NCBI RefSeq assembly: GCF_019320115.1
Contig: NC_089598.1
Coordinates: 80,620,059-80,684,058, forward strand
Length of the DNA: 64,000 nt
Reading direction: 5' to 3'
Origin: Miscanthus floridulus
Lineage: Eukaryota; Streptophyta; Magnoliopsida; Poales; Poaceae
In this document: positions 44,977-56,742 of the stretch, piece by piece
Numbering within the stretch: the stretch's first letter is position 1
Layout: each line of letters starts with the position of its first letter
Made by a program: the position numbers and the translations under genes
The notes under the pieces: generated by a model
Database searches by the model: none
What the model was told of the DNA's origin: nothing
Seen by the model: only the letters and a program-made list of their open reading frames with translations

Positions 44977-46017
44977 CTAGTCAGGGGGTCGTATGACTAG
45001 GGCCAAAACTAGAGCCTTTTTCAATATATGAAAGGAATTCAGACATTCATCATCAAAGTTGAAAGGAACATCCTTTACTAGCAAACTAGTTAAAGGTCTA
45101 GCAATTTGAGAAAAGTCTTTTATAAACCTTCTATAGAAACCAGCATGGCCTAAGAAGCTTCTAATTCTCTTAATATTAGTGGGAGGTGGAAGTTGCTCGA
45201 TCACATCGATCTTTGCTTTATCCACTTCTATACCACGTTCTGACACTCTATGGCCTAGAACTATCCCCTCTCTAACCATGAAGTGGCTCTTCTCCCAATT
45301 TAGGACTAAGTGCTTCTCCTCACATCTTTGAAGGACTTTATCTAGATTTTCTAGGCAGTCATCAAATGTCTTGCCATAGACAGAGAAATCGTCCATAAAG
45401 ACTTCCATGATCTTTTCAATCATGTTAGAAAAGATGAACATCATGCATTGTTGGAAAGATGCAGGAGCATTACATAGTCCAAAAGACATACGCTTATAGG
45501 CATAAGTTCCATATGGACAAGTAAAAGTGGTTTTACTTTGATCTTCAGGATGGATGGGTATTTTGTGATAGCCCCAATATCCATTGAGAAAGCAAAATAA
45601 AGAGTGATTGGCTAGCCTTTCTCACATTTCGTCTATGAAAGGTAACGGGAAATGGTCTTTCTTTGTGGCTTTATTTAGCTTCCTGTAATATATGCACATC
45701 CTCCAACCCATGATAGTCCATTGGGGTATGAGTTCATTCTTATCGTTTTGAACGATTGTCATTCCTCCTTTCTTAGGGACTACTTGCATGGGGCTTACCC
45801 ATTCACTATAAGGGACCAGATAAATAATCCCCACATGCAAGAGCTTTAACACCTCTTTCTTGACAACTTCACACATAACATTGTTATGCCATCTTTGAGG
45901 TTCCCTAGATGGGATTGAATCAGGGTCTATAGGAATATGATGCGTGCAAAGAGTAGGGCTAATCCCTTTTAGATCTTGTAGCGAATAGCCAAAAACAGAT
46001 CTATGCTTTTCTAGCAC
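44977..46017 (-). pseudogene. pol: Reverse transcriptase of Athila element C
   Basis: The N-terminal part is at 46017-45622 (SEWVSPMQVVPKKGGMT, MGWRMCIYYRKLNKATKKDH). The palm follows after a stop (about 45620). The catalytic FMDD is at 45399-45388 within MEVFMDDFSVYGKTFDDCL; then come VLGHRVSERGIEVDKAKI and RSFLGHAGFYRRFIKDFS. The block IYYRKLNK has Tyr where Asp is usual (VDYRKLN), which would remove a metal-binding residue. Confidence 0.85.
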
Positions 46018-46278
46018 AGTAAGGAGTCTATAGGTCTCGGCCTAGGATAGCTTATCACTAATGATCACCAGGGTCTCAGGATCATGGTCAAGGAAAGCAT
46101 ATTTAAGTCTAGAAGGGAGAGGTTTCAACTCGATTGGAGGTCGAGGTGGTCTCTCGAATTCATCTAGACAAAAGGGTTCGTATGTTTGGCTTCTTCTTGA
46201 GTAAAGAATTGAGCGCCCTCCTCGAAATTAGGCTGGGTTGTTTCTTATGAAACACCCGTTATTGCCTGTTCTAAAGGG

Positions 46279-47272
46279 TCAGGAGCAGGAGGTTGCTCGG
46301 CAATAGCATTTATTGCCCGAGTGATAGGAAGAAAAAAATTCCTTCCTACCAAATTGGACATCTAATTGGCCTTTGGTAGATTCTTTCAATAGAAATTTGG
46401 ACCAAGGTTGTCCTATGATGACATTAAAGTTGGCAGATTCAAAGATAGAAGTCCAAAAAGGCTTCCACGCCATCAATGATTGTCGGAATAGTCTTGGCTA
46501 ATCCATGACTTTTGAGAATATTACCATCCTGGTCTCTAAGACATTGGTTCGTTGGATAAAGAGGAATGTAGGGTAGATTCCTAGCTATGAAAGGTGTGGA
46601 TATTATATTTAAACCTATGACAGGGTCATACGAGGCTTCTATAACCCTTCCTCTGATTTGACAGTGCACCAAATCTGATGCTCCATCAATTCGAAGAACA
46701 TTCTCTGCTACCTCAGCCTCCATAATCCATTCATGACTAATGATGGCAGAAAGGTCTTGCAGATCTTCACGGCTAATTTCTTCATCGGAAAGGTCAAAAT
46801 GTTGTCTCAAAGATGGTTTTGCTTGAAGAGGATAGTTTTTAACATTTCCAAAATCTTCAAACAGATTATCCTCGATTTCAGAGGGAAATTATAAAGGGCT
46901 TTCTTCTTCCTCCTCTAGGGGTTTAGAAATTGGTTTGGGTATTGGTTCAGGAGAGCTACTAGAGGGCTAAGTGGGACTAAGAGTCGGTGTTTTGGCCTAT
47001 AGAGCTTCTAGTTCTTGTGGTTGAATATTATCTATTTCAGGACATTCATCATGAATACCCATGTAGGGAGTATTCTCAGCAATTTTGTTGACAACATCTT
47101 TCCCTCCTTAGGGAGACCAATGAAGGAATGATCCTCCTAAAGCAATATCTAGATAATGGGTAGTTTCCTTACTAAGTCCTAGATATACATGTTGTAACAA
47201 TATCGGGTCAAGAATAGTTAGGTCGGGCCCCAAAGATATTATATCATTAAAATGGGCCCAGGCTGCACCTAA
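46279..47272 (-). pseudogene. gag: Gag C-terminus and protease-like region of Athila C
   Basis: At the right edge the frame reads HFNDIISLGPDLTILDPILL then HVYLGLSKE and DIALGGSF, the C-terminal gag motif of Athila elements, cut at 47272 by element D. An acidic linker (LEEEEESPL) leads to the protease-like part (46810-46279; NVLRIDGASDLVHC, EASYDPVIGLNIIS, FNVIIGQPWSKF). The usual retroviral DTG/DSG is not seen. TAG codons interrupt the linker (about 47000-46880). A one-base frame difference occurs near 46460. Confidence 0.7.
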
Positions 47273-50200
47273 TGTAACACCCTAGGTGTTAGTCTTGCAT
47301 AATTGCACTTGCATTTGCATGAGCATAAGCATCATTCATTCATATATGAGCATTTACATGTGAAACATACAATTCAAACATCAAACATTGCTTTGAAACA
47401 TGTGAAACATGCCTTTTTATTCTATGTTTCCAATATGTGTATGCTTATGATCATGTGTGATTAAGTGCAAGTGGTTGATGTTTGGTCACTAAAACACCTT
47501 AACTATGCTTAGTATGCAATTTGGAACAATGTTCATGTTGATGACATTGCATAATTAAACTCCAAGATCTGTGTTTCACTAGGATTCTCTCTAGAACACT
47601 TTTGTTTGACCTAATAAAAAGTCTATCTTAGAGTGTTTGCATGGCTATGCACCCTTAAGCAAAGTTGTAGTAAATTTTATGAGGAACAAAAGTTGTTTAA
47701 TTACCTTGAGCTAGAAATGTGTATAACATGATCAAAAGTGGCCCACAAGTTGATTTGGGGGCTGTTTTGGACTTGGTCATTTTGGCTAAGTGTTGGAGCC
47801 GTTCCAGTTTCCTTTTACTCCTCTTTGGAGCTTTGTCATTTGAAAACTAAGCCAAATTAGTTTAGGCTCTTTTAACCAAAGTTGTAGTACTCACTTAGGT
47901 ATACACAATGGTGAAATTGGTTGATCACGAAGTGTCACGGTTTAGGAGTTAGGAGGGCGTGAAGATAGGCACTTGATGGTGGTCTGATGGCCATCTCGGC
48001 CTAGCCATCGTGGTCGACCAGGCACCGCGTGCACCAAGTGGCATCGGTACGCCGATGCTAGGCACACTGGTCAGGCCAGAGGGGCAACAAAGCTGCCACC
48101 ACGCGCTGCTGCCCTTGTTCGCCTCATCCGTGTCGCCTCGCTGCCTCGTGCGAGCCGCAGTGGCAACACCGCCGTCTCCATAAGCTTCACCACCGCCTAG
48201 CTCCCTTGCCACCGCACCATTATTGCCTCTAACTAGCCAACAACTTTGCCATCCTCCTCTCTACATCCTCGACCTAGTTGTAGGGCTAGGCAAGCCACGG
48301 TGAGGGCGAATTCACCGTTCTTGTCCTTGCTGGAGTCACAGTCACCATGGTCACCATCACGATGAGCTCGCCGCTGCTCTACTCCCTTGCTCTTTCTCCT
48401 TTCTTCATCACATTAGCACTAGCTCTAGGTGTAGCCTAGCCTAGGGGGTGACCCTGCAGTGAACTGTAGTTTCGCCTAAGTAGAACACGATGGCTAGCAT
48501 CGCTGCGCTCTCGCCGCCGCACCACCACGCACGCAGATGAACCCCGCCGGCGCTTCCAAACAAACCCTAGGTAGCCTTGGTAGGTCCACGTGGTCACCAC
48601 GGAACCCTAGCGCCAATTGCAGGCCCTTGCCGTGGTTGGAGACGGCCAGCGCACCTCCACGCAGCGCCGCTGTGCTGCCATGGCTAGCGACGAGCCCTCT
48701 CCGGTGCGTCCGTGCTTCAACATTCTACACCAATCGACGCGGAGGGATGAGAGGATCATGATGGTGGGGTCGGTTTCACCGGAAAGCTCACCATCGGTGA
48801 GCTAGCGTCGGTCAAACCTCCTCCTCTATCTCTGTTCGACTGACGGGTGGGACCGTTGACCTGTGGGGCCTAGCTTTTATAATCACTGCTGGCTTGTCAT
48901 TTTCATGTAGGATGTTATACATGTTCAAATGCTATAAATTTGTACATTAGCCTATTGGGGACATGTATAAGCTACTGTAATTTTTGTGGAATTTACTATA
49001 CACTTTTGCTATATGTTTATTTTTACACCTAATTATCTAAATAAATTAATAAAGGTATGAAAATAATTTATTTAGGGTTGACCACTATGTTTTATAGTGT
49101 TCTTTCGATGTACGCTAACTATTGGTAATATTGGTAGTGCTCAAAATATCATTCTTGTATGTAGTGAAATATTATTTTTTCCTAAAATTCACTTATAGTG
49201 ACTTTTCTTTATAGTTTCTAGAGTTAAGCAAATTACATGGTGAAGATGATGTTTGCTAGAAATATTGTCTATAACAAAGTGGTAGATAACTCACTTATCT
49301 AGCTTGTGTTAAATTTTCATGGCATTTGGCCAAATGGTTTGTGAGTTATGACTGTCCAAAGTTGGTCTTCAGAACTAGTTGTTCTCTAGAATTTTTGGAC
49401 CAGATTTGAGAAATGTGACTGTTTGACCCTATTAACTTGGGAATCATGCAGAGATGATTTAATATGAATTGTAGCTAACTTCATAAGCTTTCTAGATTGT
49501 TTTGTTGCATGTCTTTTGGGTAGGCACAACTTCAGTTATGAATTAAACTAGCAGCTGCTGTCTGCAGCCCTGAATCTGTTGAATGCAGTGAATGACTTGA
49601 TTGCTTTATATGTGTTGATGTGATGATTTAGATGCTTAGGCTGATTAAGATAAATTGTTAGTTGCAGGTGCTAGACCTCTTACTGAAGATGAACAACTTT
49701 ATATTAGGTTGTTAAAGCTTGGTTAGTGTGTAGTTCTTGTTTTCAAGAAGAGATATGCACCTACTCAGTAAAATAAATGTTAATCTTGTATTATCATGTC
49801 ATTCATGTGTCCATCTCTGCATGGCTGTACATGTCATCATCACCTTCCATCTCTTTTGCATTCATGAATCTCATGCTATGCATATGCATGCAATAGGTGT
49901 TCCGGAGGGAGTCACTCTTCTGGAATTTGAACAAGGACTTCCGGAGGAGGAGCAGCAAGTTTAGGAGCAGGAGGTGTAGGCCCTAGAAGGAGGAGTCAAC
50001 AAAGAAGAACTGCTTGAGTGCCTAGATCACCAACCTTTCTCTTTTTTAAAAGGCAAGCTCCGGAGCATTCTAAGTCTACTATGTTTTAAAAATGACACTT
50101 TGAGTATCTTTATATATGTGACGCATTAAGTTATAGGAGTTGGATGCAAACACTTGTTGCATATCTATCTCTTGTCCAGTAAATGTACCCTGAATCCTAT

Positions 50201-51565
50201 TTAGGTCTAGGAGCAAATCAATGCTTAGCCATGCTTAGACCGGTAAAGTCAAGTGATTTCCTGTCACCTATAAGATAGGATGATATCTGGTCATTGTTGG
50301 CTATATGTGCTATCATGGAAATAACATGTGTTAATAATGAATGGAGACCGGGCGGGATGTCGATAGAGAAGCAACAAGGCATGGAGGTCTTGGGTGTGGA
50401 TCTATCCCCGTTTGTGTCAGTTAAGGACCGATTCGCTGTACGTCCTCATGTCATGTTGAACGCATGCCTATCACTTAGTTGACTGGATAACTCGTTCCGA
50501 CCGCGAAGCCGAGTAGCTCAACTCAGGCTAGAAGCCGAGAAGTGAAAGTGCGCACTCTAGTGGCAGTAAGGATGTGCGGGGAGCCATTAGCGTAAGTCCG
50601 AGGGTAGATTGATGTCCTGGCAGAGTGGACTCCCTAAGAGTGCGGCACTGCTCAGGCTCATGAATTTAGTTCTTGAGCTGTACCAAAGGTAACCTGAGGT
50701 GACCCTTGATCAGGTTGCTTGGGTGTGTGTTAGGAATAATTCCCCAGCTAGGTAGGAATCGATTCGAGTCACCGTGTCTCGGATAGTGAGAACTTGACTG
50801 AGTAGCGGCAACGTAGAAACACCTAATTGAACTTTATGGTTATAATGATGATGATGATGTTACAATGTTACACCAGATATGGTTACTAATGTGTGGATCC
50901 TAATCAAGTGCTTGCTTTAGTACAGGTGCTAATCTGGATGACAGGTTTAATATTGGTAACTGGCTGCTTAACTAAAAATTTAAATTATGCTCTTGTATCA
51001 TTAAAGCTTTTATGCAAAATGGTTGTCAAGCGAGATCCACCGATAAAGCCTTGCATACTCCTTGGTGTCATTTATTTTTGGTTTATGACGGGTAAGTCTA
51101 GCTAAGTACATTCTCGTACTTAGGGTTTATTCCCTCTTGTTGCAGATGACGTGATTTATAATGGTTACTGCAAGTATTGTCTCCACCTTACTGGTGATGA
51201 AGACTAGATCATGGGCATGATCTCCTATGTTATCTTATCATGATGCTTTTGCTGGATATCTTGTATTTGAACTATGTGTGTGTGATGGTTTCAAACAACT
51301 TTGTTTCTGCTATTTGTGAACTCGTGTTGTAATAACTATGTGAACTCTGATGTATGCGAGATACTTGTGAACTACTTGTGAAATGGATGTAACATGTGGC
51401 TTGTTATGTTGAATCATGTATGATCTTGGTTGTATGCGAGTTGGTTTGAAATCATTCGTGGTTTCATTGGACTACCGGGTTTATATGGGTTCAAGCATGA
51501 TGGTTTGATCACTACAGTGATTGCTTTTGTACTTGTGCTCTTATAAATTGGTTAGTTCTGTTACA
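47273..51565 (+). repeat. 5' LTR of element D, 4.29 kb
   Basis: TGTAACACCC...GTTACA, the usual ends of long cereal Tekay LTRs. It contains a conserved small ORF (49737-50131), the shared 17-mer at 50052-50068, a block with 'cttagccatgcttagaccggta', and a GC-rich stretch at 47990-48850. The frames in the GC-rich stretch (for example 47949-48212) are probably chance. Confidence 0.9.
49737..50131 (+). pseudogene. Small ORF inside the LTR of D, homologous to 20195-20485
   Basis: The frame reads GVTLLEFEQGLPEEEQQV, then two TAG codons (49962, 49977) at glutamine-like positions, then EELLECLDHQPFSFLKGK and RSILSL. It aligns along about 60 residues with the open frame of the solo LTR. An acceptor-like ATAG precedes the conserved part at 49896. 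The 3' LTR remnant (58970-59103) has a further decayed copy. Product and role unknown. Confidence 0.4.
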
Positions 51566-51567
51566 GC

Positions 51568-51583
51568 TGGCATCGGAGCAAGG
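51568..51583 (+). other. Primer binding site of element D
   Basis: TGGCATCGGAGCAAGG, two bases after the LTR. It resembles the initiator-methionine tRNA site TGGTATCAGAGC used by chromoviruses, with two changes. Confidence 0.75.
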
Positions 51584-52377
51584 TTCAACATTAAACATGT
51601 CATATGTGTATTTAAAACAAATGTTTTTGTCTGCAAAAATCAGTTTTGACAACTATAGTCACTTATATATATAGGTGTGTTCAAATTTGATATTTTACCT
51701 AAGTGTGCCAGTGGTCATATCATCTATGCCCAAATAAGGACTTTTAGGTGGCTTAATTAAGTACTAACTTTTGGGGGGGGGGGGTAATTGCTTGCATTTT
51801 TATTTCATCGTCCATACGGCGTGCTATTGTATGGATGCCATCCGCTTGGGTGGTAATGTATGGATCAAATACCTCTAAGCTTAGGTAAGTGTGAGTTGTG
51901 AGAGCATGACCATCCAACTGTCGGTCTAGGGGAGAGTTAGCTGTGGTTACTGGAATATTTACATGTTACACACATGTATATATGAAGGTACTTAATTGTG
52001 GGTATATCTATCAGGTAGCTATGGATATCAAAGTATATATCTGGGGATGTATATATGGAGAGTATCTTAGTTTACTGCTTTCATTGTGTGCTTATTTATC
52101 TCTGGTGGGGATGGGCTGCAATGAATTTGCCTACAGGTACACTAACAATGCAACATGTAGCCTGATTAGATACATATATAGAGAGAACGTGTGTATGCCA
52201 ACGCCTATGTCACTAGAATTATAAATTTTCCTAAGCTTTGTGAGGACGTACGGAACATGCATGCATCATATTCACTCATGCCATTACATTTTTGCATCAC
52301 ACCCTCCCTTATCACTAATTATCCCGTTATATATTTCTTATCCTATAAGATAATCCTCTCACGCCCAAATTGCAATG
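51584..52377. other. Leader of element D
   Basis: No gene seen. There is a run of 13 G near 51774-51786. A T-rich stretch then ends TTGCTACAG at 52384, directly before ATGGCCGC, which looks like a splice acceptor and start. A 93-codon frame (51943-52224) has no family. Confidence 0.5.
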
Positions 52378-53412
52378 TTGCTACAGATGGCCGCACCAGC
52401 ACTCCTGCCTAGGAGCAGCACATTCCTACATGTGTTTGGCACTCCAACCCTATTGTGGAGGGCGCTATATTCTATGGGATACACTGAGCCGCCTCATTAT
52501 ACTTGGAAGCAAGTAGAGGCTAAAGGACGATCACTGTGGTATGACGTTGAGGTGGTTATGTCGCCTCATGAAAACAGACCACAGTGGCTTGGTTGGAGAG
52601 TCGAAGTGGAAGGACAAACCCCTAGGGAAGGTGCCCAAGTGTTAGCCTTGGAAGTGCTAGTTGATATTTGTCAAGAGTTTGGTGACGAGTTGGTCAACGG
52701 ACCAACCGAGTCCATTCCTTGAGTAGCCCTGTCAGAGGTAGTTTGGCTGGATTTTGGGGATGATCCCTTGGTAATGACTGAGACAGAGTGGGCACAGAGC
52801 TCTGGACCAGCCATGAGTGCTATGATGGCTGTTCTAAAGATGTTCCATGATCGTCAGGGCACTTATGTTAGTGTTTTGATGGCTCTTCAGCAGGCACAGA
52901 ATGAGCAGCGCAAGTGGCAGAAACATGCGCACAAGTATGGTAAAGAGCTTAGGGCAGCCCAAAGTGAGATAGGTGGTTTTATGGATGTTTTAGAAACTCG
53001 TAGGCAGCAGTTTGTGAGCGCTGTCAGGGAAAGAGATGCTAACCATGATCAGATCATGCAGTTGACTCATGAGTGGGATGACACAATCCATCTGGCACAA
53101 ACTAGGAACCATGCTAGGGTCATGGCAGAAATTCAGGCTGAAATTAGAGAGAATGAACTCCTCCTCTAGATTGAGGAACTACAGATTAACGTTCACCATC
53201 TCAATAATCCGATCAATCTGATTCCTCACCCTATTCCAGAGTACCCCGTGGTGGGAGGACCACAGGTGATCTTTGTTGATGATGATGGCATGGAAGTAGA
53301 TGCTAATGTCATCGTAGTGCCTAAGGCTACAGAAGAAGAGGAGGAACTTGAGCCTATCAAGGATAAAGATGGTGAAGGAGTGGTTGATGCTGACACCAAT
53401 GAGGATGCGTAG
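52378..53412 (+). pseudogene. Extra ORF ahead of gag in element D
   Basis: It likely starts at MAAPALLPRSSTFLHVFGTP (ATG at 52387, after an acceptor-like CTACAG). Residues about 30-100 read YTWKQVEAKGRSLWYDVEVV, then WLGWRVEVEGQTPREGAQ, then LALEVLVDICQEFGDEL. The predicted order is helix, strands, helix, which recalls a double-stranded-RNA-binding fold (inference only). Residues about 130-265 form a long charged helix or coiled coil (MALQQAQNEQRKWQKHAHKY), followed by an acidic tail ending at TAG 53410. Two in-frame breaks: TGA 52720 and TAG 53167, both explainable by C-to-T change. The frame is the same as that of gag-pol. Confidence 0.5.
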
Positions 53413-53709
53413 TTTAGCTGTAGCACTAAGCTAGATGCACTAGTTCTTTATCTTTTGCTTTCTCCTAGAAGGACATGTAACTTAAATTCAGTTAGTGACT
53501 TTGATATAATCTCTGAGGCTTGCATGTTGCTCCATGTGGATGTGAGCATTAATAAAAGTCTAGCTTAGTTATCGGCAAAAAATTGGCATGTATGCATATG
53601 CATTGCGAGAATGTGCGGAGTAAAATATTGGTGATGTTATGAGGATGAATTATTGTGCCTCTGTTTATTGTATGAAATTATTCTCTCCAATAAGTTCAGT
53701 TTGACATAA

Positions 53710-54789
53710 TTGTACAATTCATCTGTAATATTCCTGACATTGTCCATCATTGCTCACTATTGCACTTCTGCAGATGTCACGCAATCTACACTCGGGCAGA
53801 GGTGGGGTAGTGGTAATGAGGATCTTCCACCACCACCAGCGCCCACGCCAACTAATCTGTTGGCCATGCTTGTTGAAGGTCAGCGTGCTTTGGGGGACGC
53901 CATGCGTACCATGGCACAGCATCAAGCGCATGGTTGCAATCAACATCAGGGACCAGAGCCGAATCAATATAGTGATTTTAAAGAGTTCCAAGACACCAAG
54001 CCGCCAATATTCAAAGAAGCTAAAGAGCCACTCTAGGCAGAAGAATGGCTAAACACGCTTGAACAAAAATTTCATTTGCTAAGGCTGATGGAATAGATGA
54101 AGGTGGAGTATGCTTCACATCAGTTGCAAGGACCTGCAGGTATATGGTGGCATCATTATAGGTCCACCTTACCCGAGAATGCTCAGATCACTTGGAACTA
54201 GTTCCAGGATGCATTCAAGGGGCATTATATTCCTCCTGGCTTGATGGCCATGAAGCACACTAAGTTCATGAAGCTGGTACAAGGCACCAAAAATCTTACT
54301 GAATATCTTCATGCATTCAATCATCTAGCAAGGTATGCCCTAGAATTCATTGATTCAGATGCGAAGAAAATTGCTAGCTTCAAGAGAGGGCTTAGTCCCA
54401 AGCTGATGAAGACCCTAGGGAACAACAAGAGTGCTACTTTTAATGAGTTCATGAGTCACGCTCTCACTCAGGAGAACAACAATACTATCTATATGGCTTC
54501 GAAGAATCACAAAAGGGCCTATGAGGCAAGTGCATTTCAGGCTAAAGCTCTAGTGGCTATAAGAAATCAGTTTCACCCACCTGCTGTAGCCACAAGGTAT
54601 CGTCCGCCCCAAAAGAAGAATCAGGCCAAGACTGGGTTTCGTAAGGTCTTTATTGTTCCTCTTCCGAAAGGCACCATAGGACTGGGGAATTCATATGTTT
54701 CGCCAAGCAACAGGCCCTGCTGGAATTGTGGTAAGTCAGGCCATTGGTCCAAGAGTTGTCCTTATCCTCAGAAGAATAATTAGAAGTAG
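53710..54789 (+). pseudogene. gag: Gag of element D
   Basis: A T-rich tract ending TTCTGCAG (53773) precedes DLPPPPAPTPTNLLAMLVEG, so the real start may be spliced; ATG 53710 is only the first in frame. The core contains ILSYHRS-type blocks broken by stops, then KFMKLVQGTKNLTEYLHAFN and FKRGLSPKLMKTLG. The zinc knuckle CWNCGKSGHWSKSC is at 54718-54759 (CX2CX4HX4C intact). In-frame TAGs are at 54034, 54094, 54199, 54781 and 54787. Confidence 0.85.
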
Positions 54790-55269
54790 GGGAATTCTGG
54801 TGTTTGTCAAGGTCATGTTAACTACACCAACATGACAGAGATACCCTCAGGTGAAGTGGTCACTGCAGGTAAGTTTCTTATGAATCAACATCCTGCAGTT
54901 GTACTGTTTGATTCTAGTGCTTCGCATTCATTCATGAGTCCAGCTTTTGCATCAAAGTACAATCAAAAGGTAATTACACTATCCATGGGTAGTTATTGCA
55001 TTAGTGTAGTTGGAAGTAATGTTTCTACCAATCAGATAGTGCAGGATGTGAGTATTGAAATAGAGGGACAAGTGTATACGTCTGATCTGGTAGTTTTGCT
55101 AGGATTAGGTATAGATATAATCTTGGGGATGAAGTGGATGAGCGGTCATGGAGTGCTCATCTATACTTCCACTAGGGTCATTATGTTGAGGGATCCTATC
55201 AGCAATGAGGCTTTCCTAGTGCCACTTCCCAAAGATCTGGACCTCCACAACACCGCTAATGCTATCTAG
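54790..55269 (+). pseudogene. pol: Aspartic protease of element D
   Basis: The active-site block is VLFDSSASHSFMS (about 54901-54940). The family has DSG, so the glycine next to the catalytic Asp is replaced by serine. The second conserved block is DIILGMKWMSGHGV (about 55117-55155). The frame ends at TAG 55267, again where glutamine is expected. Confidence 0.8.
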
Positions 55270-56742
55270 ACCTCGAGAATTGAGGATGTTCCGGTAGTTC
55301 GTGAATTTTTGGATGTATTTCCTAATGAACTACCTGGTTTACCGTCGGATCGAGATATCGAATTCAAGATTGAGTTAGTGCCAGGTACTGCACCTATTTC
55401 TAGAAGGCCTTATAGAATGCCACCCAATGAGTTAGTAGAGCTTAAAGTTCAGTTACAAGATCTGTTAGAAAAGAGTCTTATCTGACCTAGTGCATCTCCC
55501 TAGAGTTGTCCCGCTATATTTGTGAAGAAGGACAAGTCATTGCACATGTGTGTGGATTATCATCCACTCAATGCTGTGACAATCAAGAACAAGTACCCAT
55601 TGCCTCGCATTGATATTTTATTTGATCAGTTGTCTAAGGCAAAGGTATTCTCCAAAATTGATTTGAGATCTGGCTATCATCAGATAAAAATTAGACCGGA
55701 GAATATACCTAAGACCGCTTTCTCCACCAGATATGGGTTGTATGAGTATCTTGTCATGTCTTTTGGTTTGAAAAACGCTCCTGCATACTTCGTATATCTA
55801 ATGAATTCGGTATTAATGACGGAACTGGACAAATTTGTGGTTGTCTTCATTGATGACATTTTGATCTTTTTCGCAAATGTTGAAGAGCATGCCGAGCATC
55901 TGAGAATTGTTTTATCTAGACTACGAGAGCATAAGCTTTATGCCAAGTTTAGCAAATATGAGTTTTGGCTAAAGAAAGTACCTTTCTTGGGTCATGTGTT
56001 GTCTGAAGAAGGGATTTTGGTGGATCCAACTAAGGTGTAGGAAGTCTTAGATTGGAAAGCACCAACTTCAGTGCATGAGGTTAGGAGTTTCCTTGGTTTG
56101 GCTAGCTATTATTGTTGCTTCATCCTGAATTTCTCTAAAATAGTCAAGCCCATGACCAGGTTGCTTCAGAAAGATTTGAAGTTTGTTTGGACTCTGGAGT
56201 GTGAAACTGCTTTTCACACTTTGCGGACTTTATTGACTTCAGCTCCTGTCTTGGCACAACCTGATATCGAGAAACCTTTTGATGTGTTTTGTGAAGCATC
56301 AGGTACTAGTTTAGGATGTGTTCTTATGCAGGAAGGCCGGGTTATTGCTTATGCCTCATGTCAGCTAAGGAAGCATGAAGTCAATTATTCAACTCATGAT
56401 CTAGAGTTAGCTGCTATTGTTAATGCTTTGAAGATTTGGAGGCATTACCTGCTCAATAACGTGTGTCATATCTATACCGATCATAAAAGTCTCAAATATA
56501 TCTTCACTCAATCGGAATTGAACATGAGGCAGAGAAGATAGCTAGAGTTGATCAAAGGTTATAACTTAGAAGTACATTATCATCCGAGCAAAGCAAATGT
56601 GGTTGCTGAAGCTTTGAGTAGAAAGTCTCATTGCAATTCTCTCTTGGAAGGAGAGTTTCATTTGGCACATCTGTTACATCCTGCTGTGTTGCACAGTATT
56701 ACTCTCAGTTGCTCTTTTGAAAGTAAAATCATCGAGCTTTAG
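55270..56742 (+). pseudogene. pol: Reverse transcriptase and RNase H of element D
   Basis: Blocks in order: [53 protein letters not shown], catalytic FIDD at 55846-55857, [18 protein letters not shown]. RNase H follows (56280-56640) with [37 protein letters not shown] and VVAEALSRKS. Two of the four catalytic Asp positions (first and last) read Glu here, so the RNase H is probably inactive. Stops: TGA 55483, TAG 55501, 56038, 56539, 56740; no frameshift. Confidence 0.9.

Larger units (their letters stand above)
38869..47272 (-). mobile_element. Athila-type Gypsy element C, truncated in gag
   Basis: Minus-strand order: gag C-terminus (47272), protease-like region, reverse transcriptase, RNase H, integrase (to 43252), a downstream ORF, a long non-coding stretch, polypurine tract, 3' LTR. 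The 5' LTR and most of gag lie beyond the insertion of element D. Integrase wording (WGIDFMGPFPKSEDSKYILV) and the FMDD reverse transcriptase motif fit the Athila clade. Confidence 0.8.
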
